DNA of 61,351 nt. Source: SYIM01 sp041182885. GTDB taxonomy: Bacteria > Pseudomonadota > Gammaproteobacteria > Burkholderiales > Burkholderiaceae_E. The DNA lies in contig JBMSQB010000013.1 in NCBI GenBank assembly GCA_049423065.1, forward strand, positions 1 through 61,351, written 5' to 3'. Each line of letters opens with the position of its first letter. Positions within the stretch are counted from its first letter, which is position 1. Below the pieces are notes generated by a model. It ran no database searches. It saw nothing but the letters and a program-made list of their open reading frames with translations, and was not told the DNA's origin. Below, piece after piece: positions 52,086 through 60,884 of the stretch. A program made the position numbers and the translations under genes.

Positions 52086-53170
52086 GCGCGCGCCGGCCCC
52101 TTGAGGGCCTGAAGGTGGTGGAGCTCGGGCTCGCGCTGGCCGGACCGTTTGCGGGCAGCCTGATGGCAGAGCTGGGCGCTCAGGTGATCAAGATCGAAAA
52201 ACCGGGCGGTGGTGATCCGGCGCGGCTGATGGGCATCAGCGTTAAAGATGTGGCGGTCTGGTGGGGGGTGGCCGCCCGGGCCAAGCTCTGCGTTGATCTC
52301 GACCTCAAGAACCCCGATGATCGGCGCACGCTGCTGGGTCTCATTGCCACGGCAGATGCCCTGGTCGAGAACTATCGGCCCGGCGTTCTCGATCGCATGG
52401 GCCTGGGCTGGGAGTCGCTGCGTGCGATCAACCCGCGCCTGGTCATGGCGAGCATTTCGGGTTTCGGGCAGACCGGGCCGCACGCGTCGCGCCCGGGCTT
52501 TGGCAAGATCGCGGAAGCGATGAGCGGCATCGTGATGCTCACCGGAGCGCCTGATGAAGTGCCGATCCACATCGGTTTCAGCCTTGCCGACACATCGGCC
52601 GGGCTCATGGCCGCATTCGGGCTTGCGCTCGGTTTGTATCAGCGAGATGTGGGCGGCGAGGAGGGATCGCACGCAGACGTTGCGCTGTTTGAGCCCCTGT
52701 TCCGCATGACCGAGTGCCAGCTCGCGCTGACCGAGCGGATGGGGCGTGCGCCGATGCGTGAGGGTAGTAACGACCCCTATGGCTGGGGCGCCTCCGGCGG
52801 GGCGGGGGTGAACCCCGATGCACTGCGGGCGGTGCGCTGCGCGGACGGTCACTGGCTGATGCTGCGTGCGTCAGCGCCTGATGAAATCGTTGTTCGGGCT
52901 GAGGGTCTGCCGATCGGCGACGCGCTCTTGCTCCTCGCCGGAGAAGGGGTGGCAGCAGCGCAGGTGCACGACGGTGCCACCATCAACGCCAGCGCCTATT
53001 TCAAGGCTCGTGGGGATGTGCGCGAAGTACATGATCCGGTGATTGGGCGAGTGTCCGTGCCTGGGGAAATTCCGAAGGCCTGGACCGAGCCCGAGTTGCC
53101 GCTCTTCAGACCGACGCGGCCGGATGCCGATCGCGGTCGGGTGCTTGGGTCGGGGCAGGGTGGCGGCTGA
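52082..53170 (+). CDS. CaiB/BaiF-type (class III) CoA-transferase
   Basis: Protein of 362 aa with strong family motifs: LKVVELGLALAGPFAGSLMAELGAQVIKIEKPGGGDPAR at the N-terminus (given in part), VENYRPGVLDRMGLGW near residue 95 and the catalytic Asp in FSLADTSAGLMAAFG. It transfers CoA from a donor such as succinyl-CoA to a pathway acid. It is paralogous to but much more typical than the CoA-transferase at 46698. It is last in the eight-gene operon, and its stop codon abuts that of the convergent formate-THF ligase gene within TGATCA. Confidence 0.9.
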   Translation: MSARRPLEGLKVVELGLALAGPFAGSLMAELGAQVIKIEKPGGGDPARLMGISVKDVAVWWGVAARAKLCVDLDLKNPDDRRTLLGLIATADALVENYRPGVLDRMGLGWESLRAINPRLVMASISGFGQTGPHASRPGFGKIAEAMSGIVMLTGAPDEVPIHIGFSLADTSAGLMAAFGLALGLYQRDVGGEEGSHADVALFEPLFRMTECQLALTERMGRAPMREGSNDPYGWGASGGAGVNPDALRAVRCADGHWLMLRASAPDEIVVRAEGLPIGDALLLLAGEGVAAAQVHDGATINASAYFKARGDVREVHDPVIGRVSVPGEIPKAWTEPELPLFRPTRPDADRGRVLGSGQGGG

Positions 53171-53186
53171 TCAGGACAGCCCCACC
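53159..53186. terminator. candidate hairpin at abutting convergent stops
   Basis: GGTGG-C-GGCTG and CAGCCCCACC can form a 10-bp stem with one bulged C and a 7-nt loop centred on TGATCA, which holds the stop codons of both convergent genes. Because all of it is coding or stop sequence for one gene or the other, codon chance is a real alternative. Confidence 0.35.
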
Positions 53187-54841
53187 ACCTTGCCATCAAC
53201 CCAGTCGATGCGTGAGGCGGCCGGCACCTTGGGCAGACCCGGCATGGTCATGATGTCACCGCAGATCATCACCACAAAGCCCGCGCCTGCCGACAACCGA
53301 ACTTCCCGTACGTCGATGATGTGGCCCTCCGGCGCGCCGCGCTGCGAGGGATCGGTGGAAAACGACATCTGGGTTTTCGCGACACACACGGGCAGGTGTC
53401 CCCAGCCTTCGGCCTGCAGGCGGTCGATCGCGGCTCGCACCTTGGCATCGGCCCGTATATCGGCTGCGCGGTAGACGCGGGTGGCGACTGCTCGCAGCTT
53501 GTCCCACAGGGGCGTGTCATCGCTGTAGACGAACTCGGGGCTCGCGGGCTGGTTGCAGAGCCTTACCACCACGCGAGCGAGATCGGCCGCGCCCGCACCG
53601 CCATCAGCCCAGTGCGTGGCAAGCACGACATCGACACCCAGCGCCGAGATGCGCTCCCGAATCAGGGCGATTTCTGCAGGCGTATCTGCGTCGAAGCGGT
53701 TGATGGAGACCACGCACGGAATGCCGTAGACACGCTTCACGTTGTCCACATGTCGTTCCAGATTCACGAGCCCCCGCTCGAGGGCGCCGAGATCTTCGCG
53801 GGTGAGTGATTTCAGGTCTGCGCCACCGTGATACTTCAGCGCGCGCACCGTGGCCACCACCACTGCCGCCGAGGGTTTGAGCCCTGTTGCGCGACACTTG
53901 ATATCGAGGAATTTCTCGGCGCCGAGATCAGCGCCGAAGCCTGCCTCGGTCACCACATAGTCGGCAAGCTTCAGTGCAGCGCGGGTGGCCACCACCGAGT
54001 TGCAACCGTGCGCGATGTTGGCAAACGGCCCGCCGTGCACAAATGCGGGCGTGTGCTCGATCGTTTGCACCAGGTTAGGGGCGAGCGCGTCGCGTAACAA
54101 CACCGTCATGGCGCCGTGCGCGCTCAGGTCGCTTGCGGTGACGGCGCGACCCTCGTGGGTGCGGCCCACGATGATCCGCGCAAGCCTCGCGCGCAGATCC
54201 TCCATCGAGGTGGCGAGGCACAGAATCGCCATCACCTCGGAAGCAACAACAATGTCGAAGCCATCTTCACGCGGGAAACCATTGCCCGGGCCACCAAGCG
54301 AGTTCACGATGTTGCGCAGCGCCCTATCGTTCATGTCGACCACCCGGCGCCAGCTGATCCGGCGCAGATCGATCCCAAGTTCGTTGCCGTGGTGAATATG
54401 GTTGTCGATGAGGGCAGCGAGCAGATTGTTGGCGAGTGCGATCGCTGAAAAATCACCCGTGAAATGGAGATTGATATCCTCCATGGGCACGATCTGCGCG
54501 TAGCCGCCGCCTGCGGCGCCGCCCTTGACGCCGAACACCGGGCCGAGCGAAGGCTCGCGCAGGCAGACCATGGCGTCTTGGCCAATGTGGTTGAGCGCAT
54601 CGCCCAGACCCACGGTGGTGGTGGTTTTTCCCTCGCCTGCGGGGGTCGGGCTGATCGCGGTGACCAGGATCAGCTTGCCGTCTGGGCGGTCTTTCAGGGA
54701 ATCGATGAATTCGAGCGACAGTTTCGCCTTGTATCGGCCGTAGGGCGACAGATGCTCAGGCGCGATACCGAGCCGCTCACGGGCGAGGGTTTCGATCGGC
54801 TGCAGGGTGGCGGACTGGGCGATGTCGATGTCGGTGGGCAT
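53171..54841 (-). CDS. fhs: formate-tetrahydrofolate ligase
   Basis: Enzyme of 556 aa that makes 10-formyl-tetrahydrofolate from formate, THF and ATP. Landmarks are DIDIAQSATLQPI at the start, the P-loop TPAGEGKTTTTVGLGDAL near residue 68, EPSLGPVFGVKGGAAGGGYAQ and TEAGFGADLGAEKF. The length is normal for the monofunctional enzyme. ATG 54841 fits the family N-terminus; ATG 54856 is possible. It is a single minus-strand gene between the Rieske operon and a sensor kinase. It could recycle formate released by nearby catabolic routes, but general C1 metabolism is the simpler reading. Confidence 0.95.
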   Translation of the reverse strand: MPTDIDIAQSATLQPIETLARERLGIAPEHLSPYGRYKAKLSLEFIDSLKDRPDGKLILVTAISPTPAGEGKTTTTVGLGDALNHIGQDAMVCLREPSLGPVFGVKGGAAGGGYAQIVPMEDINLHFTGDFSAIALANNLLAALIDNHIHHGNELGIDLRRISWRRVVDMNDRALRNIVNSLGGPGNGFPREDGFDIVVASEVMAILCLATSMEDLRARLARIIVGRTHEGRAVTASDLSAHGAMTVLLRDALAPNLVQTIEHTPAFVHGGPFANIAHGCNSVVATRAALKLADYVVTEAGFGADLGAEKFLDIKCRATGLKPSAAVVVATVRALKYHGGADLKSLTREDLGALERGLVNLERHVDNVKRVYGIPCVVSINRFDADTPAEIALIRERISALGVDVVLATHWADGGAGAADLARVVVRLCNQPASPEFVYSDDTPLWDKLRAVATRVYRAADIRADAKVRAAIDRLQAEGWGHLPVCVAKTQMSFSTDPSQRGAPEGHIIDVREVRLSAGAGFVVMICGDIMTMPGLPKVPAASRIDWVDGKVVGLS

Positions 54842-54983
54842 GGGGCGGCCTGCCATCTGAATGGGTGAATGCGAGTGTAGCCGTGACGGTGTCCAGAGCA
54901 AAAGGCGAGGGCATTGTCTGCGGGAGGGCGGTCGCCTGGGCGAGCGGCGCCGCGCTACGATGGCGAACCAAGGAGTCTTTCTC

Positions 54984-56468
54984 GTGAGCCCACATCCCGC
55001 GCTTTCCCTGTTGCTGATTGTTGGCCTGATTCAGTTCTGGCTGATGCCCGCGATCGCCTGGGTGCTGCTCAAAGGTCAGCGCGATACCGCTGCCCGTTTC
55101 TGGTTTGCCGGCACCGCCTGTTATGCGGGCACGGCATCACTCTTCGTACTCCAGACGCTGCTGCCGAAGATCGCTTACCTGATGGTCGGTTTTGTTCTGG
55201 TGACCATGATGCTTGCCTTGATCGCCGAGGCCTTGCGGCGCGAGCTCTCGGCGACCCCCACGCCATGGGCCTGGATTTTCGGGGTGGTGGTTGGCAACGC
55301 CGTACTGCTCGTTTTTTTGCAGTATTTTCTGGGCGATCACCCAATGCGCGTGGTCCAGCTGGCGATCGTATCGGCGCTGGATCTGGGTTGCTGCTACCTG
55401 CTGCTGAAAGTGATCCAGGCAAAGCGCAGTCGCTCGCTTACGTTCGTGCTGGTTGGATTTCTGGCGGTGGTGATCACCAATCTGCTTCGCATTCACGGGT
55501 ATCTCGCCCGCGGCGAGGCGCCGGTGCTGCTCACCTTCACGACGACCTCCAATCTCGGCTTCATTGCCAATTACCTTGCGGTCGTGATCTACAGCTTCGG
55601 CTACTGGGGGTTCGTGATCGAAAAGAACCGCGCCGCGCTTCTCGCTGAAAAAACCGAGCGCAACCGGGCGCAGGAAGGCGAATCCAAGGCGATCGATCGC
55701 GAGCGAAGCACCCTTGAGGTGGTGCGCCAGCGCGAGGAGTTGATCGCGGAGCTCGCACGGATGCAGCGAGCGGCTCAAGCCGGGGCCCTGTCTGCCTCGA
55801 TAGCGCATGAAATCAACCAGCCGCTCGCGTCGGTGAGACTGAGCGTCGAGGAGTCGCTGCTCCTTGCGCGCACCCGGACCGACCCCGAGAGACTCGAACG
55901 TCTCCTCGAGCGGATTGCGGCAGAGAACGCGCGCGCCGCAGGCATCATCCGGACACTTCGCGATATTTTCGGCGATCATCAGGGCAAGCCAGAGAACCGG
56001 ACGGTCGATCAGGTGGTGGCGGCCGCGACCGCATTGCTCGAGCGCCGCGCGAAGGATCTTGGGGTCCGGTTGGCCACAGACCTTCAGTCTCCCGTCAAGG
56101 CGAGGATAGGCGCGGGGGAACTTGAACACGTGATTCTCAACCTGGTCTCGAACGCGCTGGACGCGGTCTCTATGGTCCCTGCCAACCGGCGCCAGGTTGA
56201 AGTGTCAACCCGGTTGATGGGTCAACGGGTAATGATTCGTGTTCAGGACACCGGGCCTGGTATCAGTCAGGACGTTCAAGGCCAACTCTTTGATCTGTTC
56301 GCCAGTTCGAGAGCCGAGGGTCTGGGGCTCGGGCTCTGGTTGTCGCGGTACATCGTCGAGCGTCACGGCGGTACGATTGAACTCGAAAGGGAGCACAGCA
56401 CCCCCGGCGCGCTGTTTTCAGTGCGGCTCGAGCGTGGTGGTGAGCCGTTGGCGCCCACAACAAGCTGA
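54984..56468 (+). CDS. membrane-bound sensor histidine kinase
   Basis: Protein of 494 aa: a membrane domain of about seven helices (residues 5-225), a charged coiled-coil linker (about 225-265), HisKA with His275 in SIAHEINQPLASV, and HATPase with LEHVILNLVSNALDAV, DTGPGIS and GLGLGLWLSRYIVERHGG. The AHEINQPL form resembles FixL/DctB-type kinases. I chose GTG 54984 because AAGGAG lies 8 nt upstream; ATG 54960 has no ribosome site. It is paired with the FixJ-type regulator 68 nt downstream. The signal is unknown but may be membrane or redox related. Confidence 0.9.
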   Translation: MSPHPALSLLLIVGLIQFWLMPAIAWVLLKGQRDTAARFWFAGTACYAGTASLFVLQTLLPKIAYLMVGFVLVTMMLALIAEALRRELSATPTPWAWIFGVVVGNAVLLVFLQYFLGDHPMRVVQLAIVSALDLGCCYLLLKVIQAKRSRSLTFVLVGFLAVVITNLLRIHGYLARGEAPVLLTFTTTSNLGFIANYLAVVIYSFGYWGFVIEKNRAALLAEKTERNRAQEGESKAIDRERSTLEVVRQREELIAELARMQRAAQAGALSASIAHEINQPLASVRLSVEESLLLARTRTDPERLERLLERIAAENARAAGIIRTLRDIFGDHQGKPENRTVDQVVAAATALLERRAKDLGVRLATDLQSPVKARIGAGELEHVILNLVSNALDAVSMVPANRRQVEVSTRLMGQRVMIRVQDTGPGISQDVQGQLFDLFASSRAEGLGLGLWLSRYIVERHGGTIELEREHSTPGALFSVRLERGGEPLAPTTS

Positions 56469-56484
56469 ACGCAGGCAATGCCCT

Positions 56485-56502
56485 ATCCTTCGATCGAAGG
56501 AT
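56485..56502. promoter_or_regulatory. perfect 18-bp palindrome between kinase and regulator genes
   Basis: ATCCTTCGATCGAAGGAT reads identically on both strands. It lies 16 nt after the kinase stop and 34 nt before the regulator start. A loop-free dyad like this suits a homodimeric DNA-binding protein better than a terminator, so it is a candidate operator, for instance for autoregulation by the downstream regulator. Confidence 0.45.
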
Positions 56503-56536
56503 GTGTCTCGCGGCCGAGCTATGGTTGACTGTTGAC

Positions 56537-57190
56537 ATGCCTGATCCCTCAACCCCGCTTCGCCCGTCCGGTCACGTATTCGTGGTGGACGACGATGACG
56601 CGCTTCGCGACAGCATCGTCGATCTGTTGCGTGTTGTCGGCTATCGGGTTCAATGCTGGGCAAGCGGAAGGGATTTCCTGGCCGAGTTGCCTCGTGTTGC
56701 GCCGGCGGTGCTGGTGACCGACATGCGGATGCCGGACATGACGGGTGTCGAGCTTCACGGAGAACTGATTCGACGGGGACGCACGCTCCCGGTCGTTTAC
56801 GTCAGCGGTGAAAGCACGGTATCGCAGACGGTACGCGCGATGAAACAGGGCGCGGTTGACTTTCTGGTCAAGCCGTTCGGACGCGAGGATCTGCTCCGTG
56901 CCGTGGCGGCGTCGCTCGAAAAGGATCGCCGGCAGATGCAGGACCTGATTCGTTCGGCGCGGGTGGTGGAGGCTCGCTCAACCCTGTCACCGCGTGAAAG
57001 TCAGGTGCACGACCTGCTCCTGAGAGGGTTCAGCAACCGCGAAATCGTCGAAGCGCTCGATATCTCGCTGCCCACCGCCAAACAGTACAAATCAGAGGTC
57101 ATGCGAAAGCTTGGTGCCCGGTCGCTGGCCGAACTGATGGCGCTAAGTGCCGCCACACCGGTCAAAGACGATTTGTCGCGCACCGGTTAA
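56537..57190 (+). CDS. response regulator, FixJ/NarL type
   Basis: Protein of 217 aa: an N-terminal receiver with acidic DDDDA, phospho-acceptor Asp62 in VTDMRMPDM, a conserved Ser (YVSGES) and Lys (FLVKPF), then a LuxR-type helix-turn-helix with TLSPRESQVHDLLLRGFSNREIV and PTAKQYKSEVMRKL. It should be phosphorylated by the kinase encoded just upstream and activate transcription. ATG 56537 gives a normal receiver start but lacks a ribosome site; ATG 56501 (overlapping the palindrome) is an alternative. Its regulon is unknown; the Rieske operon and fhs are nearby candidates. Confidence 0.9.
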   Translation: MPDPSTPLRPSGHVFVVDDDDALRDSIVDLLRVVGYRVQCWASGRDFLAELPRVAPAVLVTDMRMPDMTGVELHGELIRRGRTLPVVYVSGESTVSQTVRAMKQGAVDFLVKPFGREDLLRAVAASLEKDRRQMQDLIRSARVVEARSTLSPRESQVHDLLLRGFSNREIVEALDISLPTAKQYKSEVMRKLGARSLAELMALSAATPVKDDLSRTG

Positions 57191-57390
57191 GGCCCCCGCC
57201 TTCCGCCGCTCTCTTGCCGGCCGAATCGGTCGTGTGCCCCCAGGCTGGGCTTGCAACGGTCCGATGCGCTTGACTTGCGGCGGCGCAATCGATGGAATGT
57301 CGTCAACACAGATGGTGTGACCCGCGAAGCACTGCCCGCGACCGAACCGCCCCTTAACCCGAACGAGATGGTCGACGGTAACAACCCCTT

Positions 57391-59889
57391 ATGGAATCTC
57401 ACAAGCGCCGCAGCGCAGTTGCTGATCGACAGTCGGGTCATCACGATGTGGCGCGTGATGGCGTTTCGGTAGCAGCTCCCCCGCGCGAGTCGGTCCCGGT
57501 GCCCTCGGCCGACGCGGCTCGACTGATCGAACTCGGCTACGCCCGGCGGCACGCCGGTGACCTGAAAGCGGCCGCCGAATTGTATGAGCGGGCGGCGGGG
57601 CTGCCCGGCGCACCGGTACAGGCTTACTTCAATTGGGGCAACGCGCTCTACGACCTGGGCCGCGTGCCCGAGGCGAGGCGCGCTTTTGAGGCGGCTCTCA
57701 AAGTGGACGCAGCCTCCTTGCCATCACGTCTTCAGCTTGCGCGCTGTGCGGCCCGGCTTGATGACCTTCCGCAGGCGCGCAGCCATTTCGAGTCGGTGGT
57801 TCGGCAGGATGGCGCCAATTTCAGTGCCTGGCTGGAGTTGGGGCATGTTCTGCGGCGGCAGGGCGATCTGGATGCCATGCTGGTTGCCTACAGGCGGGCG
57901 ATGGCTGTTGCCCCCCAGCGCTGGGAGGCGATGCTCTCCATGGCCCGCGGACTCGAGGAAGCAGGTCAGTTCGAGATGGCGGCCACGGCGTATCACCGGG
58001 CGGTGTTGGCAGCTGGGGCTGCGGCTCAGCGTACGCCGGGCACGCCGGGCACGCCGGGCACGCCGGGCACGAGCGACGCCCGGCGCGAGGGCCCGCATCC
58101 CGTCCAGTTGCTGCGCACGATTCACTGGCGCATGGCCCGCTTCCGGCTGGAACGCGGTGACGCTGCGCGCGCGCTCGAGGCGATGCGTCAGGCGCTGATG
58201 GCCCAGCGCATCGAAAGCCAGCAGGCGCCGCTCGACGTCAATGAACTGGCAGAGATGCAGATCGACCTGGGCGAGATTCTGCTGCGCCTGGGTCTCGACC
58301 AGGAGGCCCACCGCGCCTTCGAGCGTGCCAGCGCTGCAACGGCTGAAGCCACGCTCGCAAGGCTTGCCGAGACCTCCTTTCGCTTCAATCTCTGGCAGGA
58401 AGCGCAGCAGGTTCTGCAACGTTGCGTGGCGCTTTACCCGCACAGTGCATCTGCTCACTGGAACCTTGCGCACGCGTACGCGGAGAGCTGGCAGATGGAC
58501 GAAGCGCTCGAGTCGCTTGCGCGGGCCGAGTCTCTGGCCCCGCAACCGGGTGCGCGCTCGATGCGGGCCTCCATTGCAGGTCGTCGCGGCGAAGCCGATC
58601 AGGCACTCGAGCTCTATCGCGAAATGGGTGAGGCAGAAGGACCCACCTCCCGAATGCGATCGAGCGCGGCGATGTCCTCGCTCTACAGCGACACCTTGAG
58701 CGCGCAGGAGGTGGCGGCGCTGCATCGACGGTTGTTCCTCGAGATGGGAACGGGAGCGAGATCGGCAAAGTCTTTTTCGAATTCGCGCGATCCCGAGCGG
58801 AGATTGCGGGTGGGGCTGGTGACAGCCGACTTCCATCACCAGCATCCCGTCAATATCTTCATGCAGCCCATCCTCCCGCGGCTGGATCCGGCCGCGATCG
58901 AACTCACTGTCTATTTCACCGGCGTGTCCTACGACGATCAAACGCGCCTGGCAAGAAAGCGGGTGGCTCGCTGGGTGGAGTGTTCCGGTTGGGCTGACGG
59001 TCAGCTGGCAAGGCGTATCGAGATTGATGGTGTCGATGTGCTGCTTGATCTCGCTGGTCATACCAGCATGAACCGGATGGCCATGTTCGCCCAGCGTGCC
59101 GCGCCAGTCCAGGCGAGTTACCTGGGGTACCCTGGCTCGACTGGCGTGCCGAATATCGACTGGCTGATTGCCGATCGCGTGGTGGCGCCAGCCGGAAGCG
59201 ATGCGCTGTTCAGCGAACAGGTGATGCGTTTACCCGGAACCGTATTCTGTTTTCATCCGGAGGCGGACTACCCGTATCCGGATTACGGCCCTCGGCACCT
59301 CGTGCGGCCGCTCACGTTCGGATCGTTCAACAATGCGCCCAAGCTCACACCGCGAACCGTGGCGCTCTGGGCGGCGGTATTGAAAGCCGTGCCTGGTTCG
59401 CGATTGCTTCTCAAGGCGCCCAGTTTCAAGGATGGTGGTGCGGTGACCGCATTCAGGACACGGTTCGCAGCGCACGGTATTGCTGCCTCCAGACTCGAGT
59501 TTCGAGGGCCAGTCGGGTTGACCGACATGATGGCCGAATACGAAGACGTTGACATCGCGCTTGATCCGGTGCCCTACAACGGGGGCACCACCACCCTGCA
59601 GGCGCTCTGGATGGGCGTGCCGGTTGTTGTGCTCGCAGGGCAGCATTTTGTCTCGCGCATGGGCGCAAGCTTCATGACCGCGCTGAATCTTGATGACTGG
59701 GTGGCACGTGATGACGAACACTATGTGGCGGTGGCAGCGGCCATGGCGCGCGACCGTGAGGCGCTGCTGGACTTGAAGCGCGGGTTGCGCAGCCGTCAGC
59801 AGCAGGCCGCAGCCTGGAATATCGATCAGCATGCCCGATCGCTTCAGGAGGCCATTCGCGTGATGTGGCGTGCCTCGTGCGCACCGTGA
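57391..59889 (+). CDS. TPR protein with O-GlcNAc-transferase-like (GT41) domain
   Basis: Protein of 832 aa. The N-terminal half (about residues 45-430) is tetratricopeptide repeats (for example AYFNWGNALYDLGRVPEARRAFEAA). From about residue 470 it has the SPINDLY/OGT glycosyltransferase domain: GLVTADFHHQHPVNIF, LLDLAGHTSMNRMAMFAQRA, YLGYPGSTG and LDPVPYNGGTTTLQALWMGVP. Bacterial relatives glycosylate proteins such as adhesins or flagellins using a UDP-sugar. An in-frame (TPG)4 insert lies between TPR units. The start at ATG 57391 has a weak ribosome site. It overlaps the next glycosyltransferase gene (GTGA). Confidence 0.9.
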   Translation: MESHKRRSAVADRQSGHHDVARDGVSVAAPPRESVPVPSADAARLIELGYARRHAGDLKAAAELYERAAGLPGAPVQAYFNWGNALYDLGRVPEARRAFEAALKVDAASLPSRLQLARCAARLDDLPQARSHFESVVRQDGANFSAWLELGHVLRRQGDLDAMLVAYRRAMAVAPQRWEAMLSMARGLEEAGQFEMAATAYHRAVLAAGAAAQRTPGTPGTPGTPGTSDARREGPHPVQLLRTIHWRMARFRLERGDAARALEAMRQALMAQRIESQQAPLDVNELAEMQIDLGEILLRLGLDQEAHRAFERASAATAEATLARLAETSFRFNLWQEAQQVLQRCVALYPHSASAHWNLAHAYAESWQMDEALESLARAESLAPQPGARSMRASIAGRRGEADQALELYREMGEAEGPTSRMRSSAAMSSLYSDTLSAQEVAALHRRLFLEMGTGARSAKSFSNSRDPERRLRVGLVTADFHHQHPVNIFMQPILPRLDPAAIELTVYFTGVSYDDQTRLARKRVARWVECSGWADGQLARRIEIDGVDVLLDLAGHTSMNRMAMFAQRAAPVQASYLGYPGSTGVPNIDWLIADRVVAPAGSDALFSEQVMRLPGTVFCFHPEADYPYPDYGPRHLVRPLTFGSFNNAPKLTPRTVALWAAVLKAVPGSRLLLKAPSFKDGGAVTAFRTRFAAHGIAASRLEFRGPVGLTDMMAEYEDVDIALDPVPYNGGTTTLQALWMGVPVVVLAGQHFVSRMGASFMTALNLDDWVARDDEHYVAVAAAMARDREALLDLKRGLRSRQQQAAAWNIDQHARSLQEAIRVMWRASCAP
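58033..58068 (+). repeat. 9-bp in-frame tandem repeat, four copies
   Basis: Four perfect copies of ACGCCGGGC (58033-58041, 58042-58050, 58051-58059, 58060-58068) encode Thr-Pro-Gly repeats in the TPR region of the GT41-like protein. The identical copies suggest recent slippage, and the number may vary between strains without frameshift. Confidence 0.9.
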
Positions 59890-60881
59890 CGGTTGCCATG
59901 GCGGCGCGGCCATCGATCTATTACACCGGCGCGCTGCCATTGCGCGCCGGTGGCGAGTTGGTCAACTTCCAGCATGTGGCAGCCCTGCGCCGCCTGGGCT
60001 GGCGGGCGTTTCTGCTGCTCGATCCAGCCTCTCGAGTGGGCGTGCCAAGCCAACCCTATCTCGTGCCGATGGTTCACTGGGGAGAACCGCTGGTGTTTTC
60101 AACGCACGACTGGTTGGTGATGCCCGAGATCACGCCTCCCGTCATGTTCCAGCGGCTGGCCGCTTTGCGCTGCAAGGTGGCCATCCACAACCAGAACCCG
60201 TTCTACACCTTTCGCGGCTTTGCCGACATTGCCAGCATGAATGCCTACCCGCTGGCGGGCGGTCTGTGTTGCAGCGATTTCACCCGGGACACGCTGCGAC
60301 GTTGGGGGTCGACAACCGACTGGCAAGTGGTTCACCCGTGGGTGCTGCCCCATTTTTCCAGGGCGGCCCAAGGCGTGACCAAGCGGCGGCAGATTGCCTA
60401 CATGCCACGAAAGCGACCTGCTGAAATCGCTTTCCTGAGGGCCCTGTTCCGAGGGCTCTATCCGGAGCACGCCGAGGTTCCCTGGGTGGAGATCCACGAT
60501 ATGACCCGGCCGCAGGTGGCCAGTGTCCTGGCGGAATCCCTGATTTTTGCGAGCCTCAGCAAGGACGAAGGGCTGGGATTGCCACCGCTGGAAGCGATGG
60601 CCGCGGGTTGCCTGGTGTGTGGTTACGACGGGGCAGGCGGCGCGGAATACGCAACCCCTGAGAACGGCTTCTGGGTGACCGAGGGGCATGCGGAAGGCTA
60701 CGCGCTCGCCCTTCATCAAGCCCTGACGCTCGAGGCTGGCGCAGCGGCGATTCGGGTTCAGGCTGGGCAGGCAACCGCAGCAGCGTTTGGTGAGGCGCGC
60801 TTTCAGTCTGAGCTGGCTGGCGCCTGGGAACGGCTGCTCGGCGATACCGCAACCCAGTATCGCTTGCCGCAGGACACCTGA
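59886..60881 (+). CDS. glycosyltransferase, GT4-like
   Basis: Protein of 331 aa. The C-terminal half has the retaining GT-B signature: SLIFASLSKDEGLGLPPLEAMAAGC (in part) with the E-x7-E type motif, then GYDGAGGAEYATPENGFWV. The N-terminal half is a weakly conserved acceptor domain starting SIYYTGALPLRAGGEL. It transfers a sugar from a nucleotide donor to an unknown acceptor. I start at GTG 59886, which overlaps the preceding stop (GTGA); ATG 59898 is the alternative. It is followed 3 nt later by an FkbM-type methyltransferase, so a glycan or glycoprotein modification locus continues past the window. Confidence 0.82.
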   Translation: MTVAMAARPSIYYTGALPLRAGGELVNFQHVAALRRLGWRAFLLLDPASRVGVPSQPYLVPMVHWGEPLVFSTHDWLVMPEITPPVMFQRLAALRCKVAIHNQNPFYTFRGFADIASMNAYPLAGGLCCSDFTRDTLRRWGSTTDWQVVHPWVLPHFSRAAQGVTKRRQIAYMPRKRPAEIAFLRALFRGLYPEHAEVPWVEIHDMTRPQVASVLAESLIFASLSKDEGLGLPPLEAMAAGCLVCGYDGAGGAEYATPENGFWVTEGHAEGYALALHQALTLEAGAAAIRVQAGQATAAAFGEARFQSELAGAWERLLGDTATQYRLPQDT

Positions 60882-60884
60882 GCC

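Noticed and set aside
57189..57202. Short hairpin AAGGC-CCCC-GCCTT after the response regulator
   Set aside because: Only a 5-bp stem with no T-tract; too weak to call a terminator.
57191..57390. 200-nt gap between the regulator and the GT41-like gene searched for an RNA gene or riboswitch
   Set aside because: No tRNA-like fold, conserved riboswitch element or strong promoter could be recognised by eye.
57724..59061. 445-codon minus-strand frame opposite the GT41-like gene
   Set aside because: Shadow of the TPR and transferase coding sequence; includes the reverse of the TPG repeat as an Arg/Ala run.
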